Shown here: positions 24,236 to 33,479 of the stretch, in pieces | How the letters are laid out: the number at the start of each line of letters is the position of its first letter | Numbering within the stretch: the first letter of the stretch is position 1 | Assembly: GCA_902774915.1 (NCBI GenBank) | Contig: CACYKH010000006.1 | Location: 203,432 to 267,431, forward strand | Direction: 5' to 3' | Origin: an uncultured Lachnospiraceae bacterium | GTDB taxonomy: Bacteria > Bacillota > Clostridia > Lachnospirales > Lachnospiraceae | DNA length: 64,000 nt | The notes under the pieces: generated by a model | The model's input: only the letters and a program-made list of their open reading frames with translations | What the model was told of the DNA's origin: nothing | The model's database searches: none | Position numbers and translations under genes: made by a program

Positions 24236-25036
24236 ATGTTAGTAGCGGAAGAATTAGTAAAGAGTTTCTTTAGAACTAAAGAGAAGGGGAAGAGAGAGGA
24301 ATTCAATGCAGTTGATGGAATTTCTCTTGAAGTTCGCCCTGGTGAGATAGTGGGAATACTTGGACCTAATGGTGCGGGAAAGACCACTCTTCTTCGCATG
24401 CTTGCGACTCTCTTAAAACCAACCTCTGGTGAGGTGTTTATTCTTGATAAAAACGCTGCTGGTAAGGAAAATGAAAACACCGCTAAAGTAAAGGTGGACA
24501 AGGCGATTGATATTAAGAGCAGGATAGGTTATCTCTCTGGAAATACAAAGCTTTACGGCAGGCTTTCTGTTCGTGAGATGATGACCATGTTTGCGGGAAT
24601 TTATGGAATTCCTGAGGATGAGATTCCAAACAGGGTTGATGAAGTAAGAGAACTTCTGGACCTTGATGAATTCATAGATAACAGGATTGAAAAGCTTTCT
24701 ACAGGACAGACTCAGCGTGCTTCGATTGCCCGCTGCATAATCCACAATCCTGAAATTTATATTTTTGATGAGCCAACTCTGGGACTGGATATTCTCAGTA
24801 GCACAGCCATCATTGAGTTTATGAAGAAGGAAAAGGAGCGCGGCAAAACGGTCATTTATTCCACTCATTACATGGAAGAGGCAGAGTATCTCTGCGACCG
24901 TATTGTTATGATCAACAAGGGCCGTGCCATTACAAATGCCAGCCCGGCTGAGCTTATGTCTGAGACGGGTGCTTCAAATATGCGTGAGGCATTTTATAAG
25001 GTTATAGAATCGGAGGGGATGAAGAATGAGGAGTAA
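24236..25036 (+). CDS. natA: ABC exporter ATP-binding protein, NatA type
   Basis: ATPase of 266 aa for the membrane partner encoded next. Walker A GPNGAGKTT at residues 43-51, signature LSTGQTQR, Walker B IYIFDEPTLGLD and the His-switch STHYMEEAE are intact. A Lys/Glu-rich insertion lies at about residues 78-95. An open frame extends upstream to 24098, but that part would run through the small-RNA terminator, so ATG 24236 is the likely start; it has no clear Shine-Dalgarno site. NatA-type ATPases with ABC-2 permeases export sodium or other small compounds; the symbol is by similarity of pattern, not proven. Confidence 0.8.
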   Translation: MLVAEELVKSFFRTKEKGKREEFNAVDGISLEVRPGEIVGILGPNGAGKTTLLRMLATLLKPTSGEVFILDKNAAGKENENTAKVKVDKAIDIKSRIGYLSGNTKLYGRLSVREMMTMFAGIYGIPEDEIPNRVDEVRELLDLDEFIDNRIEKLSTGQTQRASIARCIIHNPEIYIFDEPTLGLDILSSTAIIEFMKKEKERGKTVIYSTHYMEEAEYLCDRIVMINKGRAITNASPAELMSETGASNMREAFYKVIESEGMKNEE

Positions 25037-27134
25037 GGTTGTTAAGCTGCTCCTCAAAAAGGAGCTGCTAGATGTTTTCCGAGACCGCAAGGCGGTCATC
25101 ATGCTGGTGCTGGTTCCAATTCTTATTTACCCGCTGATCTTCTTTGGTGCATTCGCGGTAATGACCATGATCCAGTCCAACATGGAGCAGGGTGAATACA
25201 AGATAATGCTGGATGTAGACGATGACGGCGAGCTTGCCAGTCGGCTGGAAGCCTATGGTGAAAAAGAGTCTGAAAAATCTTCATCTACAGATGCCAGCAA
25301 GACAGAAAAGCTGAGTGTAGTAACTTATGATGATTACATTTCTAGTGAGAAGATAGATACTACCGGCAAAAGCCAGGATGATATGGTAAATGAATTCCTC
25401 CAGAAAGAGGAGATAGATGTCTACGTTACCACAGAAGCTGACAGTAATGGAAAACTGACCTATAAGTCGAAATATGTTTCTTCCATAACGGATTCGAATT
25501 ATGGCGAGACTGTAGTGAATAAGGTTCTGGGTCAGATGTCTGCCGACCAGATGAAAGCCACTATTGAAGAGGCTGGGCTGGACGCAGAAGATGTTACCCA
25601 TCCGTTCAAAATAGATAGAAAAGACATTGCCAGCAAGGAGCAGTCGGCCGGAAGCCTTCTCGGAATGATACTTCCATTCATGCTGATAGTAAGTCTTCTG
25701 ATGGGCACAATGTACCCTGCAATCGATACAACTGCAGGAGAGAAGGAGCGCGGAACTCTCGAGACTCTGCTGACTCTCCCTGTCAGAAATACTGAGATAA
25801 TAATCGCAAAATTCCTGACGGTCGCATTTATGGGAATTATATCAGCATTGCTGAATATTCTTTCCATGGCAGTGATGATCATTTACGTTTTGAAACTGAT
25901 GCAGTCGAAAATGGCCAGCAGCATGGGCTTTGATATTTCCAACTTCCATGTTTCGACCTTCGTTCCAGCGATGATAGTTACAGTTCTGGCGGTGCTTGCA
26001 TTTTCGCTTTTCATCTCGGCTATCACCATGTGCGTTTCCGCATTTGCAAAGTCTTACAAGGAAGCGAATAACTACATAACCCCGCTGACTCTGATAGTTA
26101 TGCTGACGGGCTACATTGGGTTCATTCCAAATATCAATCTGACAAACAAGATGGCCATGGTGCCTGTTGCAAATATCTGCCTTCTTGTAAAAGAAATGCT
26201 TCTCTTTAAAGCGGATATGGGTGTGGTTGCAATTGTTCTCCTGACAAATGTACTCTACGCCGGAATTGCCATTATGTTCCTTGGCAAGATATATAACAGT
26301 GAAAGCGTGCTCTTCGATGAGGGCAGGTCCAATCTGCAGCTTTTCGAAAAGCGTTCAAATATGGTGAAGGGCGGAGTTCCAACAAGTGGCGATGCCTGGT
26401 TCCTGGTATTCTTCGGAATGATCGCTTATCTCTATGTAGGAAGCATGTTCCAGATGAACTATGGTATAATGGGAATACTTTACTCCCAGCTGCTGATTCT
26501 GGCGCTGCCACTGATATATGTCATCTATACGAAAAAGAGTATAAGAAAGACATATAGCTTTAACGGTTTCAGACCGCTTAAATTCCTGGGTGCACTCATA
26601 TTCTTTATCGGTGTATTCCTGGCAGAGAATATTTTCACCTCGCTCATGTATGAACTGTTCCCAGAACAGCTGGATAGCATGAACCAGGGAATGACGGCAA
26701 CTTTGATGGGGGACAACTTCCTTGTTTCAATTTTGATCATAGCCCTTGCGCCAGCAATTTGCGAGGAGATGATGTTCAGAGGATTCATATTCTCCGGATT
26801 CAGAAGCAGATACAAGATTGTGGCATCTGTCATCATGGTGTCTCTGATCTTTGGTATATATCACACAAGCTTAATAAGACTTGTTCCGACAGCAATGTTG
26901 GGAGCGGGATTTGCTGTGATAGTTTACTATACAGGAAGCATTTTCCCATCAATGGTAATGCACTTCCTGAATAACTCTTTAGCGGTGATAGCAATGTATT
27001 ATCCAGGTGTTTTGGAGGATACCTTCCCACTTATCTTCTCAGAAGATATGACTGTCTTGGGAAGTCTTGTAGTCGGTGCGATCAGCGTTATCATGATTGC
27101 CGGCGGAGTAACAATAATGAGGAAACTTAAGTAA
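25026..27134 (+). CDS. ABC-2 permease fused to a CPBP-type intramembrane protease domain
   Basis: Membrane protein of 702 aa. The first two-thirds is a NatB/ABC-2 exporter permease: a hydrophobic segment at about 23-48, a polar extracytoplasmic domain to about 205, then six membrane segments. The block TAGEKERGTLETLLTLPV is typical. The last third carries the CPBP (CAAX protease/bacteriocin-processing) motifs: EEMMFR at 580-585, GIYHTS with His near 613, and HFLNN at 646-650. It overlaps natA by 11 bases. The fusion implies that export and proteolysis, or binding of a membrane substrate, are coupled. Its intact EExxxR and His/Asn residues suggest the protease part is active. Confidence 0.87.
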   Translation: MRSKVVKLLLKKELLDVFRDRKAVIMLVLVPILIYPLIFFGAFAVMTMIQSNMEQGEYKIMLDVDDDGELASRLEAYGEKESEKSSSTDASKTEKLSVVTYDDYISSEKIDTTGKSQDDMVNEFLQKEEIDVYVTTEADSNGKLTYKSKYVSSITDSNYGETVVNKVLGQMSADQMKATIEEAGLDAEDVTHPFKIDRKDIASKEQSAGSLLGMILPFMLIVSLLMGTMYPAIDTTAGEKERGTLETLLTLPVRNTEIIIAKFLTVAFMGIISALLNILSMAVMIIYVLKLMQSKMASSMGFDISNFHVSTFVPAMIVTVLAVLAFSLFISAITMCVSAFAKSYKEANNYITPLTLIVMLTGYIGFIPNINLTNKMAMVPVANICLLVKEMLLFKADMGVVAIVLLTNVLYAGIAIMFLGKIYNSESVLFDEGRSNLQLFEKRSNMVKGGVPTSGDAWFLVFFGMIAYLYVGSMFQMNYGIMGILYSQLLILALPLIYVIYTKKSIRKTYSFNGFRPLKFLGALIFFIGVFLAENIFTSLMYELFPEQLDSMNQGMTATLMGDNFLVSILIIALAPAICEEMMFRGFIFSGFRSRYKIVASVIMVSLIFGIYHTSLIRLVPTAMLGAGFAVIVYYTGSIFPSMVMHFLNNSLAVIAMYYPGVLEDTFPLIFSEDMTVLGSLVVGAISVIMIAGGVTIMRKLK

Positions 27135-27146
27135 TTAGGAAATATT

Positions 27147-28424
27147 ATGAAAAACAACGTAAACCCAGAATTTCAAATGAAGATAGATGCTCTCATGGAG
27201 GATGATTACGACGACGACTTCTATGATGGAGAAACCGGCGAGGGTGAAACTTCTGACGGTGGTTCCGTTTTGTCAGCAGAAGAAGAGAGAATTCTCCGTG
27301 GTAGTATGAAACCAGAGAATCCTCAGAGAAGAAAGAGGAGATCTCCAAATTCTCAGGCTGTAAAATCAAGAGATGAAAAATCTCAGTCTTCCCAGAGAAA
27401 TCAGAGACCAAGAAGAAAACACAAGGATATGAGTGTAAATGATTACAAGCGCAAGATTGTTATCTATAGATGCGTAGCACTTGCACTTGTTGTTATTATC
27501 ATTTTTCTTCTTGGAAGAACTGTTATTCGAAAGATGAACCAGGGAATGCCTGTAGATACAACTGAGATGTTCGATGAAACAATAGCTTTCAAAGTCGATA
27601 ACAATATTGAGGGGCTTTCTGAAGAACTACCTACAATTAAAGCCCTTATTGAAGACAATTATCTGAAGTATCTGAACAAGGCTTATGTCCTTATCGGAAC
27701 ATATCCTGAGTGCGAATACTATAAGATAAGTGCAAACGTAACTCGTAATGAATTCGACTGGTCCAAAGATTTCTATGTAAATGATAAAGGTCTTTATTAC
27801 ACCTATTACAAAGACGGTGTGGATAGTGGCCGAGTTGCAATCGATGTTTCTGAATTCCAGAAAACTATTGAGTGGGATAAGGTTAAAGCTGCAGGGATAG
27901 ATATTGCAATAATCAGAGCTGGTTATCGTGGCTATGGAACTGGTGAAATCCATGGCGACGCAATGGCTTCTACTAATCTTTCTGGTGCTGCTGATGCAGG
28001 ACTTGAGACAGGAGTTTACTTCTTCTCAGCTGCAATCAATCGTGACGAAGGTGTAGCTGAGGCTCAGTACTGTTTGGACCTGGTAAAAGATTATGATATT
28101 AAACAACCAATTGTTATAGATACAGAGATGGTTTTCGAGGACGACAGTGCTCGTTCCAACAACATAACCGTGGAAGACAGAACTGCTGCGGTTGTGGGCT
28201 TCTGTGAGACTATTGAAGCGGCAGGCTACACTCCTATGATCTATGCCAGCCGCGATCAGTTCATTAAATATCTAGATGTTGATGCCATTGGTAAGTGGGA
28301 GTTCTGGCTGGCAGCTTACGATACTCCAGTCTTCCCATATCATACTGAGGGCTACCAATATACACCATACGGTTATGTAGATGGAATTCCAACCCAGGTA
28401 GATCTGGACGTATGGATGCGATAA
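27147..28424 (+). CDS. Membrane-anchored GH25 lysozyme (muramidase)
   Basis: Type II membrane protein of 425 aa. The N-terminal 100 residues are cytoplasmic, first Asp/Glu-rich then strongly Arg/Lys/Ser-rich. One membrane helix follows at about 103-126, then a 100-residue linker, then a GH25 domain from about 227 to the end. The GH25 signature is visible: AIDVSEFQ at the start, IIRAGYRGYG, the catalytic DTE at residues 325-327, and the C-terminal VDLDVW. It should cleave the glycan strands of peptidoglycan outside the membrane, in growth or remodelling. It starts 12 bases after the NatB-CPBP gene and so belongs to that operon. Confidence 0.9.
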   Translation: MKNNVNPEFQMKIDALMEDDYDDDFYDGETGEGETSDGGSVLSAEEERILRGSMKPENPQRRKRRSPNSQAVKSRDEKSQSSQRNQRPRRKHKDMSVNDYKRKIVIYRCVALALVVIIIFLLGRTVIRKMNQGMPVDTTEMFDETIAFKVDNNIEGLSEELPTIKALIEDNYLKYLNKAYVLIGTYPECEYYKISANVTRNEFDWSKDFYVNDKGLYYTYYKDGVDSGRVAIDVSEFQKTIEWDKVKAAGIDIAIIRAGYRGYGTGEIHGDAMASTNLSGAADAGLETGVYFFSAAINRDEGVAEAQYCLDLVKDYDIKQPIVIDTEMVFEDDSARSNNITVEDRTAAVVGFCETIEAAGYTPMIYASRDQFIKYLDVDAIGKWEFWLAAYDTPVFPYHTEGYQYTPYGYVDGIPTQVDLDVWMR

Positions 28425-28467
28425 ATAATTACACCTCGCAAAGAGAAGAAACAAGGAGGTACTTAAA

Positions 28468-29778
28468 ATGTGGTACGAAGAATCGGTGTTTTATCAGATA
28501 TATCCATTAGGATTCTGTGGAGCACCATTTGAAAATGACGGAATAGAAGAGTCAAGAATACTGAAGGTAATCGATTGGATTCCTCACATTGAAAAACTGG
28601 GGGCAAATGCAATCTATTTTTCGCCTGTATTCGAATCAGATACACATGGTTACAACACTCGTGACTACGGTCTTATCGACAAGAGACTTGGAACAAACGA
28701 GGATTTCAAAAAGGTTGTAGATGAACTCCACAAGGCTGGAATTAAAGTTGTTCTGGATGGAGTTTTCAACCATGTTGGTCGTGGCTTCTGGGCCTTTAAG
28801 GATGTTCAGGAAAAGAAATGGGACAGCCCATATAAAGACTGGTTCCATATTTCCTTTGATGGAAATTCGAACTACAATGATGGTTTTTGGTATGAGGGCT
28901 GGGAAGGAAACTTCGACCTGGTCAAGCTTAATCTCCAGAATCCTGCCGTTGTAGATCACATCTTCGATAAGGTTAAATACTGGGTGGATTATTTTGATAT
29001 AGATGGACTGAGACTGGACGTGGCTTATTGTCTTGATAAAGGCTTCATCCACAATCTGAAGGAGTTCACAGTTGGTCTTAAGGATGAGTTCCTGCTTCTT
29101 GGAGAACTTCTTCACGGAGACTATGCTCGGTTTGTTGGACCAGGAATGCTGGATAGCTGTACAAACTATGCCTGCTACAAGGGCCTTTTCTCAAGCTTTA
29201 ATTCTATGAATATGTTTGAAATTATTCATTCTCTTATGCAGCAGTTTGGACCAGAGGATTGGTGCCGCTACAAGAATATGCATCTTATGAGTTTTGTAGA
29301 TAATCACGATGTTACTCGTATTGCAAGTAATCTTACAAATAAGGCACATCTACCTCTTATCTATACTCTTTGCTTTGGAATGCCTGGTTTCCCATGCGTA
29401 TATTACGGAAGTGAATGGGGAACAGAGGCTCGTAAAGAAGAGGGTGATCCTGCCCTCAGAGTAAGCTTTGATGAGCCACAGTGGAATGAACTTACAGATT
29501 TTATTGCAAAGCTGGCTGAGATTAAGAAAACCCACGAGGCTCTGAACTACGGAAGCTTTAGAAGTGTGGTTCTGACAAACCATCAATGCATTTTCGAACG
29601 TAAGACAGATAACGAAAGAATACTCGTTGCAATAAATGCATCTGATCAGCCATTCACTGCCCATTTTGATGCTGGATGCGGTCAGGCTGAGGAGTTGATT
29701 ACTGGAACACTCCATGATTTCGGAGGCGGTTCTGAGTTAAAACCATATTCTGCTGAAATTTGGAAGATGGAAAGGTAG
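28468..29778 (+). CDS. GH13 alpha-amylase-family glycosidase, cytoplasmic
   Basis: Alpha-glucan-acting enzyme of 436 aa without a signal peptide. The GH13 regions are GVFNHVG, GLRLDVAY with nucleophile Asp184, LLLGELLHG with acid/base Glu213, and FVDNHDVTR with Asp281. A short beta-sandwich domain ends the protein. The compact size and N-terminus VFYQIYPLGFCGAP resemble intracellular maltodextrin hydrolases (cyclomaltodextrinase/neopullulanase-like or amylase IID). An AAGGAGG site precedes ATG 28468. It follows the lysozyme gene by 43 bases with no terminator, so is likely co-transcribed, although a functional link to the exporter is not obvious. Confidence 0.88.
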   Translation: MWYEESVFYQIYPLGFCGAPFENDGIEESRILKVIDWIPHIEKLGANAIYFSPVFESDTHGYNTRDYGLIDKRLGTNEDFKKVVDELHKAGIKVVLDGVFNHVGRGFWAFKDVQEKKWDSPYKDWFHISFDGNSNYNDGFWYEGWEGNFDLVKLNLQNPAVVDHIFDKVKYWVDYFDIDGLRLDVAYCLDKGFIHNLKEFTVGLKDEFLLLGELLHGDYARFVGPGMLDSCTNYACYKGLFSSFNSMNMFEIIHSLMQQFGPEDWCRYKNMHLMSFVDNHDVTRIASNLTNKAHLPLIYTLCFGMPGFPCVYYGSEWGTEARKEEGDPALRVSFDEPQWNELTDFIAKLAEIKKTHEALNYGSFRSVVLTNHQCIFERKTDNERILVAINASDQPFTAHFDAGCGQAEELITGTLHDFGGGSELKPYSAEIWKMER

Positions 29779-29808
29779 AAAATCACTCATTATAAAGCAA
29801 ATAAACCT

Positions 29809-29836
29809 TTGAGAAGTGGCTAAAATAGGTTATAAT
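29809..29836 (+). promoter_or_regulatory. Promoter of the GGDEF/EAL gene
   Basis: TTGAGA (29809-29814), 16-base spacer, TATAAT (29831-29836). The -10 overlaps an in-frame ATG at 29835, ruling that codon out as the start for transcripts from this promoter. Confidence 0.65.
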
Positions 29837-29876
29837 GAAAGGTGAAACTGTTGGGGCAAAAGAAATAGGGGTTTAT

Positions 29877-32800
29877 ATGGAGAAGGAAAATAATAATAGT
29901 AATAATAACCCTATAACTTTTGGGGAGCTAGCACTTGCTTTAGCTGGTGACTATGAAAGTATTTATGTTATTGATGCCGAAGATGATAGCTATGTAGAAT
30001 ATCTTACACAAGGTGATAATAAAGAACTTGTAGAAAGAGATTCTGGCGAGAATTTCTATGAGGCTGTTTTTTATAATGCTCATAGACTGCTTTATCCAGA
30101 TGATCAGGAGTATTTTATTGATGCTTTTAAGAAGGAAAGAGTAGTCGATATATTAAAGACTGGTAAATCATTTTCTCTTAATTATCGGTTGATGGTAGAT
30201 GGTAAACCGCTTCATTATTACCTGAAAACTATAAAGGGGTTTGGACAAAAGGTTATAATTGGCGTTAAGAATGTTGATGAGCAGAGAAGACGAGAGTTAG
30301 AAGCAAAAGAACAGATACTTACATACAGCCATATAGCTGGTGCTCTTGCCAGTCGCTATGAGGTTATTTATTATATCAATCTTGAAACAAATGAATATAC
30401 ACAATATAGTTCCAGTGATGAGTATGCAAAACTTGGTACAACAAAAAAGGGCGAAGACTTTTTTGTGGATGCTGAACGTGATGTAAAGAAATATATTCAT
30501 CCTGAAGATAAAGAGCTGGTACTTTCTGAACTTGATAAGGAACGTATGTTAAAGCATCTTCAGGATACAGGTTCTCTTGCGCTTACATATAGGCAGGTTC
30601 TTGGTGATGGTATTCGATATGTTTCTATGAATGTTATTCATCCTAAAAATGATAAGAATCATGTCATCATGGGTGTTATGGATATTGATGCGCAAATTCG
30701 TCGTGAACAGATTATGACGGCGGAGAACGAGGTCTTCAATGAGATCGCGCTTGCGCTTGCATCCAGATACGAGGTTATCTATTACGTAAATATTATCAAT
30801 GATGAGTATTCAGAATATAGTGCCAGCGACAAGTATACAAGACTTGAAATTGGTACCAAGGGCAGGAACTTCTTTGAAGATACCCAGAATAATATGAAAC
30901 GCGATATCTATCCGGATGACTATCCTATGATGGCCAAGGCGATGGATAAGAAATATCTTCTTAAAAATCTGGATGAGACTGGAAAGATCTTTATGAACTA
31001 TAGACTCATACTGGATGATCGTCCTCAGTATGTTACTCTTTTGGCGGTACGCCCACAGGAAGATTCTGAACACATCATCATCGCTGTAGCAAATGTAGAC
31101 GCTACGAAGCGCAAAGAGATTGAGTTTGAAAAGGCCATAGATGATGCTATGGATATGGCAAACAGGGATGCGCTTACGGGAGTAAAGAATCTTCATGCTT
31201 ATTCTTCAATGACATCAAATATGGATAAGGCGATTGAGGAAGGAAAATTTGAAGATGAGTTTGCTATCGTTGTATTTGATATAAATGGTCTGAAAGAAGT
31301 TAATGATAAACAGGGACACAGCGCTGGTGATGAATTCATCAGGAGTGCCTGCAGTATTATTTGTAAAAACTATAAGCATAGTCCTGTTTTCCGTATAGGT
31401 GGCGATGAATTTGTTGTCATACTTAAGAGCGGAGATTACAACAAGCGAGAAGAACTTCTTATAAACTTTAAAAATAGAATGATAGATAACAGGAATAAAG
31501 GTCTTGTTACTCTTGCTTATGGTATGTCGGATTATGCTCCTGATAAGGACAATCGTGTTCAGGATGTCTTTAAACGAGCTGATGGTTTTATGTATGAAAA
31601 CAAGAAGCTCATGAAAGAAATGCCGATTGATGAAGTTATACAGACCAGTTATCCGGAAACCAGAAGGGCGAAGCTGGATAAACTGTACAATGCATTCTCC
31701 CTCATATCATCTGGAACCTATGTTTATATCTGCGATATGCGTTACGATATGTCCAGATGGTCAAAGAGTGCGGTAGAAGTTTTTGATCTTCCAGATGAAT
31801 ATATGTTCAATGCAGGAAGCATTTGGGAGCAGAGAATTCATCCGGATGATACAGCTGTTTATCGCACGGAGATTGAGAATCTTTTTGCAGGTAGAGCTGA
31901 TGGACATGACATGCAGTACAGAGTTCGCAAGAGAGACGGGGAATATGTAATCTGTACATGTAAGGGAATTGTTCTTTACGATGAAGACAGTGAGGCCGAA
32001 TACTTCGTAGGTAATATCAGAGATCATTCGAGTCAGACTCACATTGATTCACTCACTGGTCTTAGCAATCAGTATGGTTTTCTTGAAAATATCAAAACAA
32101 GCATGCTCGAGCAAAAGAGGATGGAAATCATTCTTTTGGGTATCGGAAGATTTGCTGAATATAATGATGTTTACGGATACCGTTTTGGTAATAAGATACT
32201 TCAGAGATTTGCGAGACTTCTCTATGAGTATGTTGGAAATAATGGATCAGTTTACCGTCTTGATGGAACTAAATTCGCAATAATTAGTAATACTTTGGAA
32301 AATCAGGAGATTCATGATAGATACGAACTACTTCGTCATTATTGCAGAACGCGCTTCAAGGTAGAAGAGAAGAATATAATCCTCGATCTTAATGCAGGTC
32401 ACATTTCTGTTGATAGCTTTGATGTTGATTCGCAGACAATATATGCATGCCTCAGCTATGTTTATAGCGAGAGTAAGCTTCATAAACAGGGAGATATGGT
32501 TGACTTCCTGAATGAACTAAGTTCAAAGAATACGGAAAGAATTGAGAGACTTCACTTTATCCGTGGTTCTATCATGAAGAATTATGAAGGCTTTTATCTG
32601 TTGTATCAGCCGGTGGTTGATTCTCAGACAGAACAGCTGATTGGAGCGGAAGCGCTTATCCGTTGGAAAAATGAAAAATATGGAACTGTTCGTCCTGATT
32701 ATTTCATTCCACTTCTGGAAAAAGATCCTCTTTTCCCACAGCTGGGCGAGTGGATACTTGAGACAGCGCTTAAAGATGCAAAGCGCATTATGAACATTTT

Positions 32801-33302
32801 GCCGGATTTCACTGTGAACGTAAACCTTTCATATACACAGCTTGAAAAGGGCGGCTTTGTGGATATGGTGCTTAACAAGCTTAAAGAACAGGACTTCCCA
32901 CCAGATCATTTGTGCCTCGAAATAACGGAGCGATGCAGACTGCTGGATATGGATATTCTGCGAAATGTAGTCGATCATCTTAGAAGCTATGGAGTTAAGA
33001 TTGCTCTTGATGATTTTGGTACTGGTTTCTCATCCATTGGACTTGTTAAGAGTCTGACTCTGGATACGATAAAGATCGATCGTAGTTTCATACTCAAGAT
33101 AGAAGAGGACGACAAGGAAAAGAAACTGGTAGAAAGCTTTGTAAATGTGGCATCAACCTTTGGTGCGAAGGTATGTGTAGAAGGAATAGAAACTTCTGGT
33201 ATGAAGGAAATTCTTCAGAAATATCATGTTCAGAGCTTCCAGGGTTACTACTACGCTAAACCTCTTTCAATCGATGATCTGGAAAAGATGGTAAGTAAAT
33301 AA
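29877..33302 (+). CDS. Multidomain cyclic-di-GMP enzyme: three sensor repeats, GGDEF, PAS, degenerate GGDEF, EAL
   Basis: Soluble protein of 1141 aa. Three similar sensor modules start near residues 12, 146 and 287; the second and third share ALASRYEVIYY. An intact GGDEF domain follows (motif at 508-512), then a PAS-like module at about 600-720. A second GGDEF-like domain at about 722-880 has DGTKF in place of the motif, then an EAL domain starts near 905 with EAL at 925-927, LEITER, DDFGTGFSS and KIDRSF. Both synthesis and breakdown of c-di-GMP seem possible, with the second GGDEF likely regulatory. ATG 29877 with AGGGG just upstream is chosen because an earlier ATG lies in the promoter. No membrane segment, so it senses cytoplasmic signals. 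Confidence 0.9.
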   Translation: MEKENNNSNNNPITFGELALALAGDYESIYVIDAEDDSYVEYLTQGDNKELVERDSGENFYEAVFYNAHRLLYPDDQEYFIDAFKKERVVDILKTGKSFSLNYRLMVDGKPLHYYLKTIKGFGQKVIIGVKNVDEQRRRELEAKEQILTYSHIAGALASRYEVIYYINLETNEYTQYSSSDEYAKLGTTKKGEDFFVDAERDVKKYIHPEDKELVLSELDKERMLKHLQDTGSLALTYRQVLGDGIRYVSMNVIHPKNDKNHVIMGVMDIDAQIRREQIMTAENEVFNEIALALASRYEVIYYVNIINDEYSEYSASDKYTRLEIGTKGRNFFEDTQNNMKRDIYPDDYPMMAKAMDKKYLLKNLDETGKIFMNYRLILDDRPQYVTLLAVRPQEDSEHIIIAVANVDATKRKEIEFEKAIDDAMDMANRDALTGVKNLHAYSSMTSNMDKAIEEGKFEDEFAIVVFDINGLKEVNDKQGHSAGDEFIRSACSIICKNYKHSPVFRIGGDEFVVILKSGDYNKREELLINFKNRMIDNRNKGLVTLAYGMSDYAPDKDNRVQDVFKRADGFMYENKKLMKEMPIDEVIQTSYPETRRAKLDKLYNAFSLISSGTYVYICDMRYDMSRWSKSAVEVFDLPDEYMFNAGSIWEQRIHPDDTAVYRTEIENLFAGRADGHDMQYRVRKRDGEYVICTCKGIVLYDEDSEAEYFVGNIRDHSSQTHIDSLTGLSNQYGFLENIKTSMLEQKRMEIILLGIGRFAEYNDVYGYRFGNKILQRFARLLYEYVGNNGSVYRLDGTKFAIISNTLENQEIHDRYELLRHYCRTRFKVEEKNIILDLNAGHISVDSFDVDSQTIYACLSYVYSESKLHKQGDMVDFLNELSSKNTERIERLHFIRGSIMKNYEGFYLLYQPVVDSQTEQLIGAEALIRWKNEKYGTVRPDYFIPLLEKDPLFPQLGEWILETALKDAKRIMNILPDFTVNVNLSYTQLEKGGFVDMVLNKLKEQDFPPDHLCLEITERCRLLDMDILRNVVDHLRSYGVKIALDDFGTGFSSIGLVKSLTLDTIKIDRSFILKIEEDDKEKKLVESFVNVASTFGAKVCVEGIETSGMKEILQKYHVQSFQGYYYAKPLSIDDLEKMVSK

Positions 33303-33318
33303 ATTAGTGCAAAAATAT

Positions 33319-33368
33319 GTGGCAAAATGCGTAATAGAAAACGAAACGCATTTTGTCACATTTTTGTT
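33319..33368 (+). terminator. Intrinsic terminator of the GGDEF/EAL gene
   Basis: Thirteen-bp stem GTGGCAAAATGCG/CGCATTTTGTCAC with a 15-base loop, followed by ATTTTTGTTG. Confidence 0.82.
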
Positions 33369-33395
33369 GTATTTAAGATTTGAAAATGGTAAAAT
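33367..33395 (+). promoter_or_regulatory. Promoter of pgi with extended -10
   Basis: TTGTAT (33367-33372), 17-base spacer, TAAAAT (33390-33395) preceded by TGG. About 75 bases of leader follow before the AAAAAGGAG ribosome site. Confidence 0.65.
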
Positions 33396-33479
33396 TACTA
33401 GCGTCTGTGGGCTTTACCCCAAAATTAAGAGACCTTCAGAAGAAAATGAGTTAATAATAGGAAAAAGGAGCATATAGAA

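Noticed and set aside
29835-29876. Earlier start of the GGDEF/EAL gene
   Set aside because: The ATG at 29835 is part of the TATAAT box; the ATG at 29877 has a ribosome site.
30315-31120. Recent gene duplication or assembly repeat in the GGDEF/EAL gene
   Set aside because: The sensor repeats are similar only at protein level; DNA has diverged, so this is an old domain duplication.
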